In this document: one piece after another, positions 45,661 through 58,185 of the stretch
Layout of the letters: the number at the start of each line of letters is the position of its first letter
Numbering within the stretch: the stretch's first letter is position 1
Source of the DNA: Progne subis subis
Lineage: Eukaryota; Chordata; Aves; Passeriformes; Hirundinidae
Direction: 5' to 3'
Length of the DNA: 64,000 nt
NCBI GenBank assembly: GCA_022316685.1
Contig: JAKJHU010000132.1
Span: forward strand, 1,186,390-1,250,389
Program-made: the position numbers and the translations under genes
The notes under the pieces: generated by a model
The model's database searches: none
What the model was told of the DNA's origin: nothing
The model's input: the letters and a program-made list of their open reading frames with translations, nothing else

Positions 45661-48600
45661 TGCTGGAGGGCGCCTGGGGCAAGGCAGGATCCGTGCCCTT
45701 GGAAAAGGGAGAAATTTGCAAAGCGCCAATCCAAAAAACAACTGGGAGCTGCTGAACAGTTACACTTGGTTTTACCGAGTTTATTGTACACCACGGTTTT
45801 CAGGAAAAAAATCCCCGATTCCTCGTCCTCTGGAGTGCCACTGTATCCTTCTGGTGCTGTCACCTCTCCAAAATTCCTATGAGATAAGTCACAGTCATCT
45901 CCAGCCCTGCATTCACATCTTCATCTGGAGAATGAAAACAGAACGCCCGCCTTTCATTTCCAGATAAAGACTTTGATCCCTTTTGAAAGGAAGTTGCCAA
46001 ACGAGCGCTTAAATTCCAGGGCCCCAATAAAATCTGAATACCACGGGAATAATTGAAATGAAGGAGAAGCTATACATCAATAGCCAAAATTGCAGAGAGC
46101 TTGAGCATAATTAGGACGGCAATCAGTGTACAATTAGTGCGAGATCATCACAGTAATTACCCTTCGTTAGAACTTCTGACCAAGAACTGAAACGTGAAAG
46201 CTCAGCTGGAGCTGGAGGCTCTGGCTGGGAACATGTCCTGGACTAGGAGAGATCAAAAGTTTTTGGGGTTCCTAGGCTGGGTCTAGTGATGCAGCAGCAT
46301 TCCTGGCGTTTCCAACACCTGCAGCCTCCAGCTCAGCTCCATGAATTTAAACACAGAGTAAAAATCTCTGTGGAATGGATGTAGTGGCACCCAGCTATCC
46401 CCAAATTAGCCTGGCTCCAACCTGGCATGTCCATCTAAATACCCGGCTCAACAAAGTATGGTGAACATTGGCTTGAATCAGAAATTTCCCACGCCAGGAA
46501 TACCCAGCAGAGGATTTGGGAGCCTTTTAGTGTTGCATTCCCATAAAATGTGCTTGTCATGAAGATGGTTCTCCCCCCTTCTTCTGTTTACTGAAAGCAG
46601 AGATGTGTTTTGGAGATCCCCCTCACACCATCACAAGAGCCCGCAGGGTGAAATCCAGGCCTGCTTTCAGAAATATTTGTGCTTGCCAAAAGAACACCTA
46701 AAACAGTACAAAACTTCCAGCACTGTCTGAAAGCCTGAGCCCACTGGAAACCTTATTCCCGAAGTGCAATTTTAGGGTTTGGTGGAAAGTAGCTGATGGT
46801 CCCTGACCCATTGGGCTGCACAGTTTGTCTTCTGGGCAGCTCTGGGAGGACTTCCCTGTGCACTTTGGGCTGTGGCTCGAGGGTGTTGAATCACAGGCTG
46901 AGCTCAACATCCTGATATTGATGTAACAAAAAATAAGGAAAGGAGCCTTAGCCTGGTCCCCCGATGTATTTCCCACTTTATTTTGTGACTGGGTGCTCAT
47001 CACAGCCCTCAGGCTCATAATTGATTCAAGAATAATCTCCATCCTCCCATCCCTGATAAGGAATATAGTCCCTTCCCTGAAAGCCTACAAAGAGGAGTGT
47101 TTTGTTTGTGTTCTCCCCACAGTGCTTCACACTTCTTTTAGATTGTTTTAATTTAATTTTGATGTAATCTGATAAGAACTGTAAAACTGTCAAAGGAAGC
47201 CGCCTCCTTCTGTCGCATTAAATACACTTTGAATGAAATGGTGTCTTTGTCCCCAGTAGCTGCCAAACCAAAGCATCTCTTGATTCCAGCGAAGGGACTG
47301 ATGTGCACTAATCTGAACAGCTTTACACTCTTTTTCATTTAGGGAGTTAATGTGTCCTTTAGCATCCCCCTTTCCTCTGGGACATAACCATACCCCAGAA
47401 GGTGCAGGATTGGCCTCATGGAGCACCTGGCAGAGGCCTCTCACCTACCAGAGACCCCTGGCAGTTTTCCAGGGCAATGGACCCACGTGCTGCACATGCC
47501 TGCTGCAGGGATGGGAAGCCCCTCGCTCCCAGAAAAGTGGGAAACTCCTTACAGAGCAGGAATTGTTGGCGTCTGTGGTAGTGTGTCATGGGACACACAG
47601 CAGGTGGGGGGAGGGGGGACAAACTGCCCTGGAAAAGGATTTGCAGAAACACAGGTATGTGTTGAGAAGAGGTTTTTTCCTCTCTGTACCTGTGCCTGGG
47701 TGATCCCTGAGAACATAGTGAGCTTGCCCCCAAGCCAGGGCAAAGCCAAATGCATTTGCTTTTCTTTTTCTCAATGAGACACGTAACACAGTACCTCGGT
47801 AGCTGTGTGAAAACGTACAGAGATTTACATAATACCCAATACGAGTCCTTTTTGTTAATGACTCAAGTCCCAAATGCAGAGCACTAATAACATACCAGGA
47901 ACCAAGGAGCAGTAACAGCAGTGAGTGATCTCAGCAGAGCAGTTGTGAGGATCCATTTCCTGTCAGAGACAATGCCTGGAAACAGTAATTAGTGTGTTGA
48001 ATTTAATGTTCACATTTTAATACATTTAAATGTAATAAAATGCTTTTATTAAGTCGTACTGTTCCTCGAAACCTGTTATTACTTGTGTCTGATGCATAAG
48101 CAACTCACACCATGCCGGGTCTCAGATTTGCTGCCTCGGGGCAAGTGACAGAGTTCCTCCAGCAGGAACCTGGAATGCAGAACCCAATGGCTGAATACAC
48201 AAAAACCTGGAGACTGCAGGAGTTAAAAACATGTCATGTTTATTACAAATGTATGGGCCTTAGACAAAGCCTGGTGACATAATTGAAAAGCCCCTAGGCA
48301 TGGCACTGTCTGTAGATTTTTAATTAATCCTGGAGAACTGAGATATAAGCACATACCACTGATATTAATGAGCCCCAGAAAAGCCACAGCACAGGGAAGG
48401 GCCTGGTTTAGAGACCGTTTTCCAGGAAGCTCTCTTCCTTCTCCAGCCATTTCCAAGTGCTTTTCCAGTGTCCTGTGCAGCACAGGAGGCTCTTCGAGTG
48501 GAAGGGAGCAGGTGTGACATGAATGAGGCTGTTCCAAGGTCAGGCATACAGAGAGGATGTCAGGGAGATTTTGGATCTCAGTCTCTCCTGTGACCAGGCC

Positions 48601-50900
48601 GTAAACATGAGGAGTCATCTCCCTTCAAGTGTCTGCTGCTGTCTGAAGATGAAAGAGGAGATTGACAGTGTTGAGTTTCCTTGTCCCTGAAGAAATGAGA
48701 ACTGAATTCAGGCTTTCTGAGATGTGAGCCCAGAGGCTGAATTTGAACCAGACCACGCACAACCAAAGGGCTCAACTCTCATCTTACCTGAAAGCATCTA
48801 CACCTCACACTCGGAAGCACCCTGTGCCATGGCTCCTTCAACATCTGTTCCTCAAGCTGAACCAGCTCTGGTGTATTTCTGTTCAGGAGAGGGTATTTTG
48901 GCTCATTTTGGACTATGTCCTTCATGCCTGCAAGTGGGAGAAATGGCTCACAACACACGGCCAAGCTCAGTGCCACAAGTGCCCGTTGAGGTCCCATGGC
49001 CAGGGGACCAGGGTCCCACTCAGCTGCAGCCTGACCTGAGGAGACAGAATCTGGCACAAGGCAGAATCTACCACAGGCACCAGGAGCTGCCCTCCTCACA
49101 GATGGGAGATAGAGACCATCCCTCTGGGGGCTCTCAGGACTCCCCGTTGTGCTACCAGCTCTGCATCTGGAGTACGTGGTGCTGCAGCAAGGAATAAGGG
49201 ATACTGCACCCACACATGTTCCCAGCACAAAAGGTCCTACCTCACCTTTGGCATGCCACCCCTGCACCAAGCCATGTTTTTGCCAGGATCCTCTTTCAGG
49301 AGACCGGCACCTTTACGGCCATGCTATTCTCTCTGCCGTCCGCTCTGCAGCTCCCACCAGCAGCGTCATGGCTTGGCCAGGCCAGTCCATCCTGCTTGAT
49401 CTCAGTGCTTGCTGCTGCTTTAAAGGACACAGACCTATCAGGCTCTTTCATCGGTGTTTTAACAAATGACCGGATTGATCTCATGTACAGATGGAAAGGC
49501 TGAAAAAGCTTAGCTTCTACAAGTCATGAAAAATTAAAGGGTGAATATAAAATAACTGTGGAATTCTTTTAACTGAATTAGATGTTTTCCTGTCAGTCCC
49601 ACAGTTCAGAGTGATCGGCTCTGAAGAGCTGCTGCCTGCATTGACAAGAATGAGGCATTTGGACAAGGTGAAAAGCCTGGATGATCCCAGCACTAGGCTC
49701 AAAGGGATGTGTCTGGCCCATTGTCTGGTTTGACTAGTGAAGCCTTTGCACAGTGAAATAATGCCATGTTTGCTGTGCCGGGGATGATGCTGTGCAGCAC
49801 AAATATCACAACTAGGAGGAATATTCAATTATGGTAACAACAGCAACAAGCCCATCTATGTTTGACTGGATTCTGCCCAAAAACACCTCAAATTATATTT
49901 ATTTCCTAATTGTCAGCCACTTTGATGCACTCACGGTCAGGTTCAATGAGTGCTCCAGGCTCCAAAGGTTTGAAACAAAGGGAGGCACTTGGGCAAGCTG
50001 TGTCGTCTGTGGGGCCAGGAACCAAGATCTGGCAGCACGAGCAGCAGGATGCAGCTCTTGGGACAGACACACTGACAAACACGGGATCCCTGGAGGATCC
50101 CTCACCTCCTCACACCCCAGCACTCAAACCCTGCCCACGACGTCTGTATCTCAGCAGGAACCTGCGGGTCAGCAGCAACTCTGCGAAATAAAAGCGAGCA
50201 GATTAACAAAAGGCCTAGCAGAAGGAAAGCAAGCGTGGAGTCCGAAGCTTGCGCTGTAGGGGACCTCAAGCTCCTGCCAAGCATGGCTTGGCTGCTGCCT
50301 CTGTTCCAGTCTCACTTCTGCCAGAGGTCTGGAGCTGAGTGCCCAGACCCAGGAGTGCTGGGAAGGTGGCTTACAGCTTGAGAAAGCGCTGCCTGTGCAG
50401 CCAGCCCAGGTCTCACCTGGAACAATTCCTGCACCCTGCCTCTTCCAGTCCTCCAGTGTTATGAAATCCAGGTTTGAGTGGACATGGTGTTTTTCACTTC
50501 CCACCCGATACCACTGTGCTGGTTTGCTATGACTGATTTTCCCCCTGTCCTGGGCAGGGGATTGTTCTGGTGGTGAATGAAAGGATCCACACTTATCAAC
50601 TGTTCATTTGTTCGTAAAAAGCAGAGAGCACAGGACTACTGAATTAATTATGCTGTGCCTGCTTGGAGCTCAGCACCCCTGGGCCTTGCACTCCATTCAG
50701 AACATGCCAAACAGATATAGGAACCTGAGGCTGAAGCTGAAAAAAAAACTTGAGCAAAGATGCAAAAATCCTCCAACAGCACATTTTGACAGTGCACAAA
50801 AATGAGTTTCTAACGTACCTGCGAGGCAGCATGGGGCAGTCACACAGGTGGCCAAAGGCTGAGGCTCACGTCCAGGCTTCAGGTCCTGAATGCTTTGCCC
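45661..50900. other. Intergenic region upstream of KIZ
   Basis: No gene supported. Contains a candidate conserved block at 45960-46170 and an AT-rich palindrome at 48013-48042. Open frames at 48724-49197 (plus) and 48779-49270 (minus) overlap each other and resemble nothing I know. Confidence 0.7.
45960..46170. promoter_or_regulatory. Candidate conserved element just upstream of the KIZ promoter
   Basis: Homeodomain-type cores are spaced regularly: GAATAATTGAAATG, GAGCATAATTAGG, GTACAATTAGTG, CAGTAATTACC. No coding potential. Inference. Confidence 0.4.
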
Positions 50901-50929
50901 GTTTGCAGACACACAAACCACACCAGCCT

Positions 50930-52030
50930 CTCCCGGCGGCGCGAGGGGGTGACCTGTGCCCGGTTCTCATCAGGACCTGACCCGAGAGAGGCGCCTGACC
51001 CCGAGTATTCTCTTCCTGCCGCTCCCCGCAGCGTCCCCGCTAGTTCAGCGCAGCCACCTCCCGCTGTTACCAATCCAGGGCAAACCCGGGCCCCCGGGAG
51101 CACAGAGCTGCCTCAGCCGGGACACTCCTGAGCGCCCCGGCCCGGAGTCTCGCTCTCTCGATACTCGCATTTCTTTTGCAGGAGCGCGTTTGTTCTCTGT
51201 GCCTGAGCGTCGTGGCCGCGCTGCCCGCCCGGGCGAAAGGCCGACAAAGAAAGACGGAAAGGGGAAAAGCCCCGTTCCATTACGCAGCTCCGGGCGGAAC
51301 CCTGGCCACCCCACGGGCGGATGGAATTTGGGGAGCAGCTGCGGGGCTGCCGCTCGTCTTGGGGTACCGCACCCGGAGCGTTCGGTCCCCGCTGCCGCAG
51401 TGGCCACGTAGCGAGCCCGGACCCCCGCCCCGGGGACCCCCGCCCAGGTAGGTGCCGCTGGCTTTACCTCCGCCTCCCGCTCACCGCCTTCCGTACCCTT
51501 GGATTTTCCTCCGTCGTTTCCCCCAAGCCATTGAATTCTGACGGTTTTACCATCGGGCAGCGCCGCGGAGTGCGGGGGCCGCCGCTCCATCCGCTACCCG
51601 GGGATTCAGAGTGAAGCAGCCCCTGGTCTGATTGCGCTTCCAGCGGCTCCAGGCAAACGGGACCGACCGCAGGCGGCGGGGCTGGACTGGGGCCGCGGGA
51701 GGTCGCACCGGACCCGACAGGCTGGGATGGGATGAAGCGATGCAGAAGGCTCTGCTCGGAGAGCAGCTGCCCGCCCGGGCACGGAAGGGACCGGGTTCCC
51801 TCACCTCGTCCCCCCCCAGGTCCCTTACCTGGACTCCGGGCTCGGCTCCCCCGCTGGCGTTGCCGCTCCCGCCGAGGCACGGACAGGAGCAGCCACAGGA
51901 TATTTAGGGTTTTTCCGAAGCCCTGCCGCCCTTCCCGAGGGGGGTCAGTGCCGGGGATGCCTCCTCCCGGCCCCGGGATCCCCCCGGTCCTCCCCCCGTA
52001 TCGATTCCAGTCCGGCGCTGGCAGCGTTTA
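50930..52030. promoter_or_regulatory. Orphan CpG island
   Basis: About 1.1 kb of dense CpG, 5.3 kb upstream of the KIZ island, with no coding gene attached. On the plus strand an acceptor (TTTCTTTTGCAG, ending 51181) and a donor (CCCAG|GTAGGT, exon end 51447) bound a possible 266-base exon. On the minus strand GTCCAG|GTAAGG marks a donor with exon end 51829. A bidirectional promoter of non-coding transcripts or an alternative upstream KIZ exon are both possible. Neither strand shows a recognisable protein. Confidence 0.6.
51182..51447 (+). ncRNA. Possible internal exon of an unidentified plus-strand transcript
   Basis: Bounded by a good polypyrimidine acceptor and a consensus donor inside the orphan CpG island. 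One frame is open through it, but it stops (TAG) at the donor and is unlike any protein I know; GC-rich composition explains the openness. Offered only as a candidate. Confidence 0.25.
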
Positions 52031-52234
52031 GGCTGGGATTGGGGGATAATGGGAATATCATCTGGAGACAATTACCTTTGGAGCGCGCTCGCTTCTCCTC
52101 CCAGACACTGTTATTTGAGCAATAGGATCATTTGATTTCATATCGCACTAAATAACCCCCGGCCGCCGCAAATTGCCGCCTTCTCAACAGCCACCCCTTG
52201 GAATAAATTGCACAGCGACTCCTTGGGCTCCGAC

Positions 52235-52310
52235 TTTTTTTTTTTTTTTTTTTTTCCTCCTTATTTCCCTCCCCCCCCCCCCCCCCCCCCCCCCCACCTC
52301 CTTTTTCTCC
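52235..52310. repeat. T21 ... C25 polypyrimidine tract
   Basis: T21, a short mixed pyrimidine linker containing one TTATTT, then C25 and CCTCCTTTTT. Almost pure pyrimidine over about 75 bases, flanking the orphan CpG island. Confidence 0.93.
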
Positions 52311-52499
52311 TCTGCAGAAAAGTATTTCGGGAGAAGCAGGGACGGAGGCCCAATGCTGGTGGATAAACTGCATCCAGCAAAGCTCCAGCTCCCTTAATAA
52401 GCCAAGCCCTACCCGCATCGGTTTTCCTCGTGTTTTTCTCCTCTTCCCTCGTCTTTTCTTTTCAGCAGTTTTTCTCTCTTTGGGTCCCACCGACAGCAG

Positions 52500-52660
52500 G
52501 GCTCGATGTGCCTTTAAGGCTCTGTCAGCACTCGCCTGATAATCGGGTCATCGCCAGCCTCATTAGATCCCTATTAATGTCAGCCATGGATTGCTAATTA
52601 GATTTACGGGATAAATGAAATTACCCGAGTGGGCTGCGTGGGAGGGGGAGTGCAGTCTCC
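52500..52660. promoter_or_regulatory. Candidate homeodomain-site enhancer block
   Basis: Packs CTGATAATC, CATTAGATC, CTATTAATG, GGATTGCTAATTAGATT (palindromic CTAATTAG at 52594-52601) and GATAAATGAAATTACC into 120 bases next to the orphan CpG island. A strong candidate for an ancient enhancer, by texture. Confidence 0.45.
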
Positions 52661-53759
52661 TAGAATTTCCCGGGATTTATTGGGGGGGGAAATAAAAAAG
52701 GAAAAATAAAAAGGAAAGGCATATTTATTTTCCATTCTTTTCTCCCTTCTTTCCGCCTCCTGAGCCCCATCCCCTCTTCAGGCTCCCCTGTGCAGCCACT
52801 CACCAAGGAATTCCCCAAACTGCTCCATAGCTGGACCTGGGGATTTTGCTAACGGAGCCCATCAGTGCCACACCGGGCCCTCGGTGCGGAGGGATCCTGC
52901 TCACGTTGGATTCATGGATCCCAGGGAGCAGCTCTGGGGTGAACCTCACTGCGCTGCTGGGGTCTCACAGGGGTCGAGGGAGAGACCAATGGAATTATTC
53001 ATCCTGTTTATTTATCCTTATTAGAAAATGGGATGAAAGAACAGAGCCTGGCATTTGTCTTTAAGCGCTGGCTGAGCCGCACACACACAGCCCCAATTAA
53101 ACACTGCCTGGACAAGGTCTTTCTCCATATTAGAAACCCAGCTCTATTTAACGAGGACCAATTAAATCCTGCTTCATTTTACCTGGGATCCCACAATAGA
53201 CGTGGCAACAAATTCTCTTTCTTCTTTCCTGGTAATTACTGGCAGAATCAGCCCTGCTGCCAAGGGCAGGAAGCTCTCCCCAGTAACTGACCTGAACCCT
53301 GACTGGATCCCAGCGGAGCCGGGGGCCCCTTCCTGCCTCCAACCCCACCACAACCTGGCCGGGATCAGCCCAGGCCTCCAGTCCTCTCACTGCAACCCAC
53401 CATGGTGCTGGCAGAGTGGGGCCCCTCCTGGGAAAGCATGTAGAGCTACTCCAGCCTGGCTTTGGCCTCCATTCCCAGGCCTCCCCTGCGCACCCCACAA
53501 TGTTAAAAACTGCACCCTGTCTCCCAGGGGACATTGCTGCAATGGGGACATTCAATTAAATAATCCTGGCCCTTTGCTTCTCCCACAAATAAATGGCTTT
53601 TTTTTCCTCCCACAAATATTTCCTTTCCCAAGTTCCCTTTCAAAAGGAAAAAAAAACCCAACAAAACGACAAAGAAATAAAACCCCAAACTGGAGAACAA
53701 CAGGCAAAAAAGGAGAGAGGGGGAAAGAAAAGAAAGGAACTGTTCTCTTTTCTTTTCCC

Positions 53760-54150
53760 TGTGTGCAGGGTAATTGATAGGCTCTATCAGAGGTCAGGAT
53801 TTGCATAAGAATTAAGAGCAGTAAATTAATTTAATATTCCATGCACATCTCCAATTATTCCTGCAGACCTTTGTCTCTGCGGCTGGCAGAGAGAAGGTTC
53901 AGCTGCTCTTCAACCAAACAACATCTGTGCAGTTAATAATTTGATAAACAGCTCATACAAATAGTTTCTGAATTATCTGCCAACCCAACGACTATTCAGT
54001 TTGGAAACATTCGGCGAGGGCTGCGCCGGTGGCTTTGGAAGCCTAGCCCAGGGATTTGGCTGCACGGGCAGAGATTTGCCCTGCGCATCCCTAAAATATC
54101 AGCAGCCCTTTGCAACAAAACCCCATCAAGAAAAATATGCGAAATAAGGA
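53760..54150. promoter_or_regulatory. Candidate conserved non-coding element
   Basis: TTGATAGGCTCTATCAG hairpin-like start, ATTTGCATAAGAATTAAG, GTAAATTAATTTAATATTC, CAATTATTCC, GTTAATAATTTGATAAAC, then CpG-retaining TCGGCGAGG. No repeat found. Inference. Confidence 0.4.
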
Positions 54151-54619
54151 ATTAGCAGTAATTAATAAGAGACTGCCCCCCCAGTGTGTGCCCATCACCC
54201 AGAGAGGTTCGCACATGCTGCAGTGCTGGGTTCTGTCCCCCAGCTCTGGGCTCCAGGTGGATCTGTGAGGTCTGTGGCCCCATGAACTGCTCTTGCTGGG
54301 TGCAGGATTTACAGCCCTTCAGCTGCTTCCTTCCCCACACAACCCCCTGCAAAGGGGCTGGGTTCTCCTGGCTGTCTCTTTGCCCCATTCTCCAAGGAGG
54401 AACGGCTGACAGTTGCCCTGCTAAATCCTCATTTCAGCCCAGGAAGGACATCCTGATTTTCTCCCAGGGAAAGCCATTTTTGCAATAAAACTGAAGTGGC
54501 TCCTTCATCCTTCCCCACATGGATGCAGAGGTCCAGCTCCAGGCTGGCCAAGCATTACCAGTTTAATTCACCCCCCTGGACTGTATGGGAAGACGTGGTG
54601 CTTGGCTGCTCCTGCCCTG

Positions 54620-54783
54620 GAGCTGGACAGTGGTGGAGTCCCAATCCCTGGAAGTGTTTAAAAGATGTGCGGATGTGGCACCTGGGGACACTGTTTAGTG
54701 GTGGCCTTGGCAGCAGTGGAGGAACACTTGGACTCAGTGATCTTAGAGGGCTTTTCCAACCTTAACAATTCTGTGATTCCATG
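54620..54783 (+). mobile_element. CR1 LINE 3' end
   Basis: Sense CR1: GTGGTGGAGTCCCAATCCCTGG, GGACACTGTTTAGTGGTGGCC, GATCTTAGAGGGCTTTTCC, ending AATTCTGTGATTCCATG, the terminal repeat. Confidence 0.85.
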
Positions 54784-56179
54784 TCTTCATGGGCCGTGGT
54801 TCTTGCAGCACTCACAGGCCTGACCTTAAGGTAGAGTGGCAAAAAGCTCCCCTGGTGATGCCGCTGCTCTTCACTCCCCTCAGGCATTAAGCGTCACTTC
54901 AGAATTAATAAAAATTTGATTTTTAAAAGATTATGAAGTTCTCCAAACTGAAGGAAAGGTTAATGCACTTCTCCATATTCATACAACTTTAATGTCTGCT
55001 GTCATAAAGAGCTGGGTTTTTTTCCTCCCATTTAAAGGAGAAGTTACACCATGAACAGAAATCCAGAAACAGGGACACAAACAAAAGTGAAGGGATGGGG
55101 TGCTAAATTTGAAGGGATGTCTCGGGCTTAATAAACCACTGCAGGCTTACCAAAGCAAAAATAAGGCCAGACCCCACACTGGGGCCATGGGATAGGCCAG
55201 ACTTGGTACCTCCCCCAGAGGAGGGAGATCCCAGCGCCCGGGTGGAGATCCCACATTTGGGATTTGGAGCTCCCAGGCTCTACTCCTGCTGTGCCAGCCC
55301 ACACTGTTACCTGGCTGCAGCTCTGAGCTCACCGTGGGGAATCAGCCCTCTGAATATTCAACACCGGCAGCTCCAGGGCTGCCCAGAGCCCAGGATTTGC
55401 TAGGAAATGGAGGCTTTTCCCCTTCTTTTCCAAAATACAGATCCATGCACTGTGCTGTCTCTGGAGCCTGAGGCTGGTCTGACTTGAGAGTGCATTTTGC
55501 TTCAGCTCTAATTAAACAAACACATTCCAGATTTTATTCTGGAAGCTAATTGTGCTGTTTTAAGGAATTCAAATCCCACTTTTTCCAGCCCCCAACTCCC
55601 AACACTTCATGCTGTAAAGAGGGAATTGGGCCCTCAGCTGTTTCCTGTCACCCAGCATGGGCATTCCTCCCTCCTGAGACATTCCTATGGTTTGGAAGCC
55701 CAAGGCCTGGCCTGGCAGGATTGGGAGGACCCAGTGCAGGCTCTTGAGAGCAGGATGTGGGAGTTGCAGCGTTTTAGGGGCTGTAGGTTCACCCTTGGAG
55801 CTCTTTAGCCCTTCTGGTTCCTGGATTTAACCCCAGCAAGGGGATTTCAGCACTGACACTTGCCAAGGGGTGCTGGGCAACTTGATTAATGTTTGCAGAG
55901 CTCTGGGCAGAGAGTGCCATGTGTGTGAACATTTTATCATATTCCAGCTAGGCCACAGCCCCCACAGACATACGGCACTACCACACCAGCCACATCCACG
56001 GCTGCATGGAGTTTTTCCTTTGGCATCTCAGCCACCCCACCACCACCAAAGGCTGACACGGAAAAATCAAAACCCCAGTCTGCGCAGACGGCTGCCCTGA
56101 AGCCGTGATCCCAGTGCCGCTTTTTGGCACAGATATCTCTCTTTACGGACTCGCTCGTCAAGTTGCCATGCCACTTTTT

Positions 56180-57480
56180 TCTTTATGGAGCCACAGAAGT
56201 GTCTGTAATGAGAAATTAAAATAGTAGTTGTGCCCCGTGATTTATTTTTGAAGTGCTCGCATCTCCGCGTGTGTAAATACCCTGGACTGGAGGCCAGGAT
56301 AAATAACGCAGCACAATATATTAACAAACGAGAACGCAAAGCGCCGGAAAGACAGAGAAGGGGGAAATGCATTTGCTGTGTAAGTTATGGGGCCTTTGGA
56401 GGCAGGGCGAGGCTGAGCACAGGGGGGTTCACTCCTGCCCTCCCCCTGCCAATAAATCAGCGGCCTCACGGTGCTGGTGCCAGAATAAAATATGCCGGGT
56501 CCCTGTGGCGGGGTGGCACACGGCGTGAGAGTCTGGGCCACGCATGCTGACTGCAAATGGGGTGGGCCATCAGACGCTGCCATAAAACACCCCCTTGCCT
56601 CCCCCAGCTGATTATCAACCTCATGCATAGCAAATGATGGAGCGGGAGCGCCGGCGGTGCCTCAGCTACTGCTGCCAAGGTAAAAAAATAAAATATTTAC
56701 AGACTGACAAGCTAATGGACACTTTGCCAAAGAGCCGTTCGAAAGAAGTAGTAAATGGGCCCGTGCTGATGCAGGGCAGCAGGCCCGGTCAGGGATCAGG
56801 ACACACGGCACCAGATCGGATAACATCTAATTGGCAGGTCACATCCAAATGAGTGTAGTCATGCATCATCCGGAAGGCTTTTTGCTGGTTATAAAGACAC
56901 TTGTAAACAATTCAGCCGCTGAACATGGCAATAATATGTTGATCCGGCATGTAATGAGGTGTTCCTGGAATCAATAAACTAGTCATGAAGAGCAGGGAGC
57001 AAGGTCAGCGCCTGCCTTTTTGATGACCTTTGCTGGCTGGTGAGGACATCATATACTCTGAAGAGGACTTTTCTCATATTGCAGAAGGCGCCGAGTGTCA
57101 GAACTTCCATTCGCAGCAAGCAAATGAACAGCCGGGCTCTGCATGCTAATGAAGTCCAGGCTATTTTCCACCTTTTCATCTGCACATTATGCTCTTGACT
57201 TTGGAGAAGGTGGGAATTAGGTTGGACCCTCGTGTCAGACTGCCTGATGGCTCGGCTGCGGAAAACTGGTAATTGAAGCTGATGACTGATGCGGAGGAGG
57301 CCTGAATTTGGAAATAAACAGTTTCAAGCACTGCATGTCATTTCTAGAGAGACTGCTGAGTGAATGGAAATGAGCTCTGTTTCGCCGATCTAATGCAGTT
57401 TCTCAGCAGGAAAAACACTGTCTTTGAGACAACAATGCCAATCAGTGAGATTTAAATGTCCTAGCAATAATGAAAGGAAT
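56180..57480. promoter_or_regulatory. Candidate conserved non-coding cluster, about 1.3 kb
   Basis: Long unique stretch with SOX-like AACAATTC, TAATGAGG, CATGCTAATGAAG, GTCATGCATCATC, GATCCGGCATG and retained CpGs; nothing coding and no repeats. The most continuous block of this type in the window. Confidence 0.45.
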
Positions 57481-58009
57481 AGCACCTGCCTCGGCAAACA
57501 GCACTTAGGGAAATGCTGCCCTGCGCTGGGGCCTATGACTTGTCTCCAGCCCCCGGCGCCAGGCCGGAGGAGACAGGATGCTCCGAGGCCAGCGGCGGGG
57601 AGGGCATGGCACGTGCCGTGCGTGGTCGTTGCCATGGAAAAGCCACCTGTGACACCGATGAGCGTGGCTTTGAGTGGTGCCAGGTCCGCTGAACTACCCC
57701 TCCGTAGCACGCCGAGGAGAAATCCTGCTGGCCTCATCCCCACCACTACTCTCCTTTGCTCATGCCAGCCTGGCCGCTGGCCCCAGAGATTAAAAAATGG
57801 GCTTTCTAGACAAGGCACCCAAAGGCCACTATGTTCAGCCTTGATTCTGAACATCCCAGCAGCTGGGAAACAACATTGCAAATGTTATAAACCCTCCCCA
57901 AGTCCTGTCGGGGGGTGTGGTGTGGAACAGGGCACAGCCACTTGTGTGCTAGGGCAGAAAGAAGTACCCTCGCTGAGGCTTCCAGGGCTTTGAGATGTTT
58001 TCTTTCAGA

Positions 58010-58185
58010 CACAGAATCCTGGACTGGCATGGCTTGGAAAGACCTTAAAGTCCTTCTTGTTCCACCCCCTGCCATGGGCAGGGACGCCTCCCACTATCCC
58101 ACGTTGCTCCAGGCCCTGTCCAAGCTGGCCTGGAATGCTCCCAGGAATCCTGGGGCAGCCACAGCTTCTCTGGGCCCCGTGTGTC
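58010..58185 (-). mobile_element. CR1 LINE 3' end
   Basis: Antisense CR1: ACAGAATCCTGGACTGGCAT, CTTGGAAAGACCTTAAAGTCC, CTGCCATGGGCAGGGACGCC, GGGGCAGCCACAGCTTCTCTGG. Lies between blocks that look conserved non-coding. Confidence 0.82.

Noticed and set aside
48724..49270. Overlapping 157- and 163-codon frames on opposite strands
   Set aside because: No splice sites, no recognisable similarity, mixed low-complexity composition; consistent with chance.
50500..50590. GTGCTGGTTT...-like start resembling an avian LTR end
   Set aside because: No second LTR boundary, primer site or coding remnant found; too short to call.
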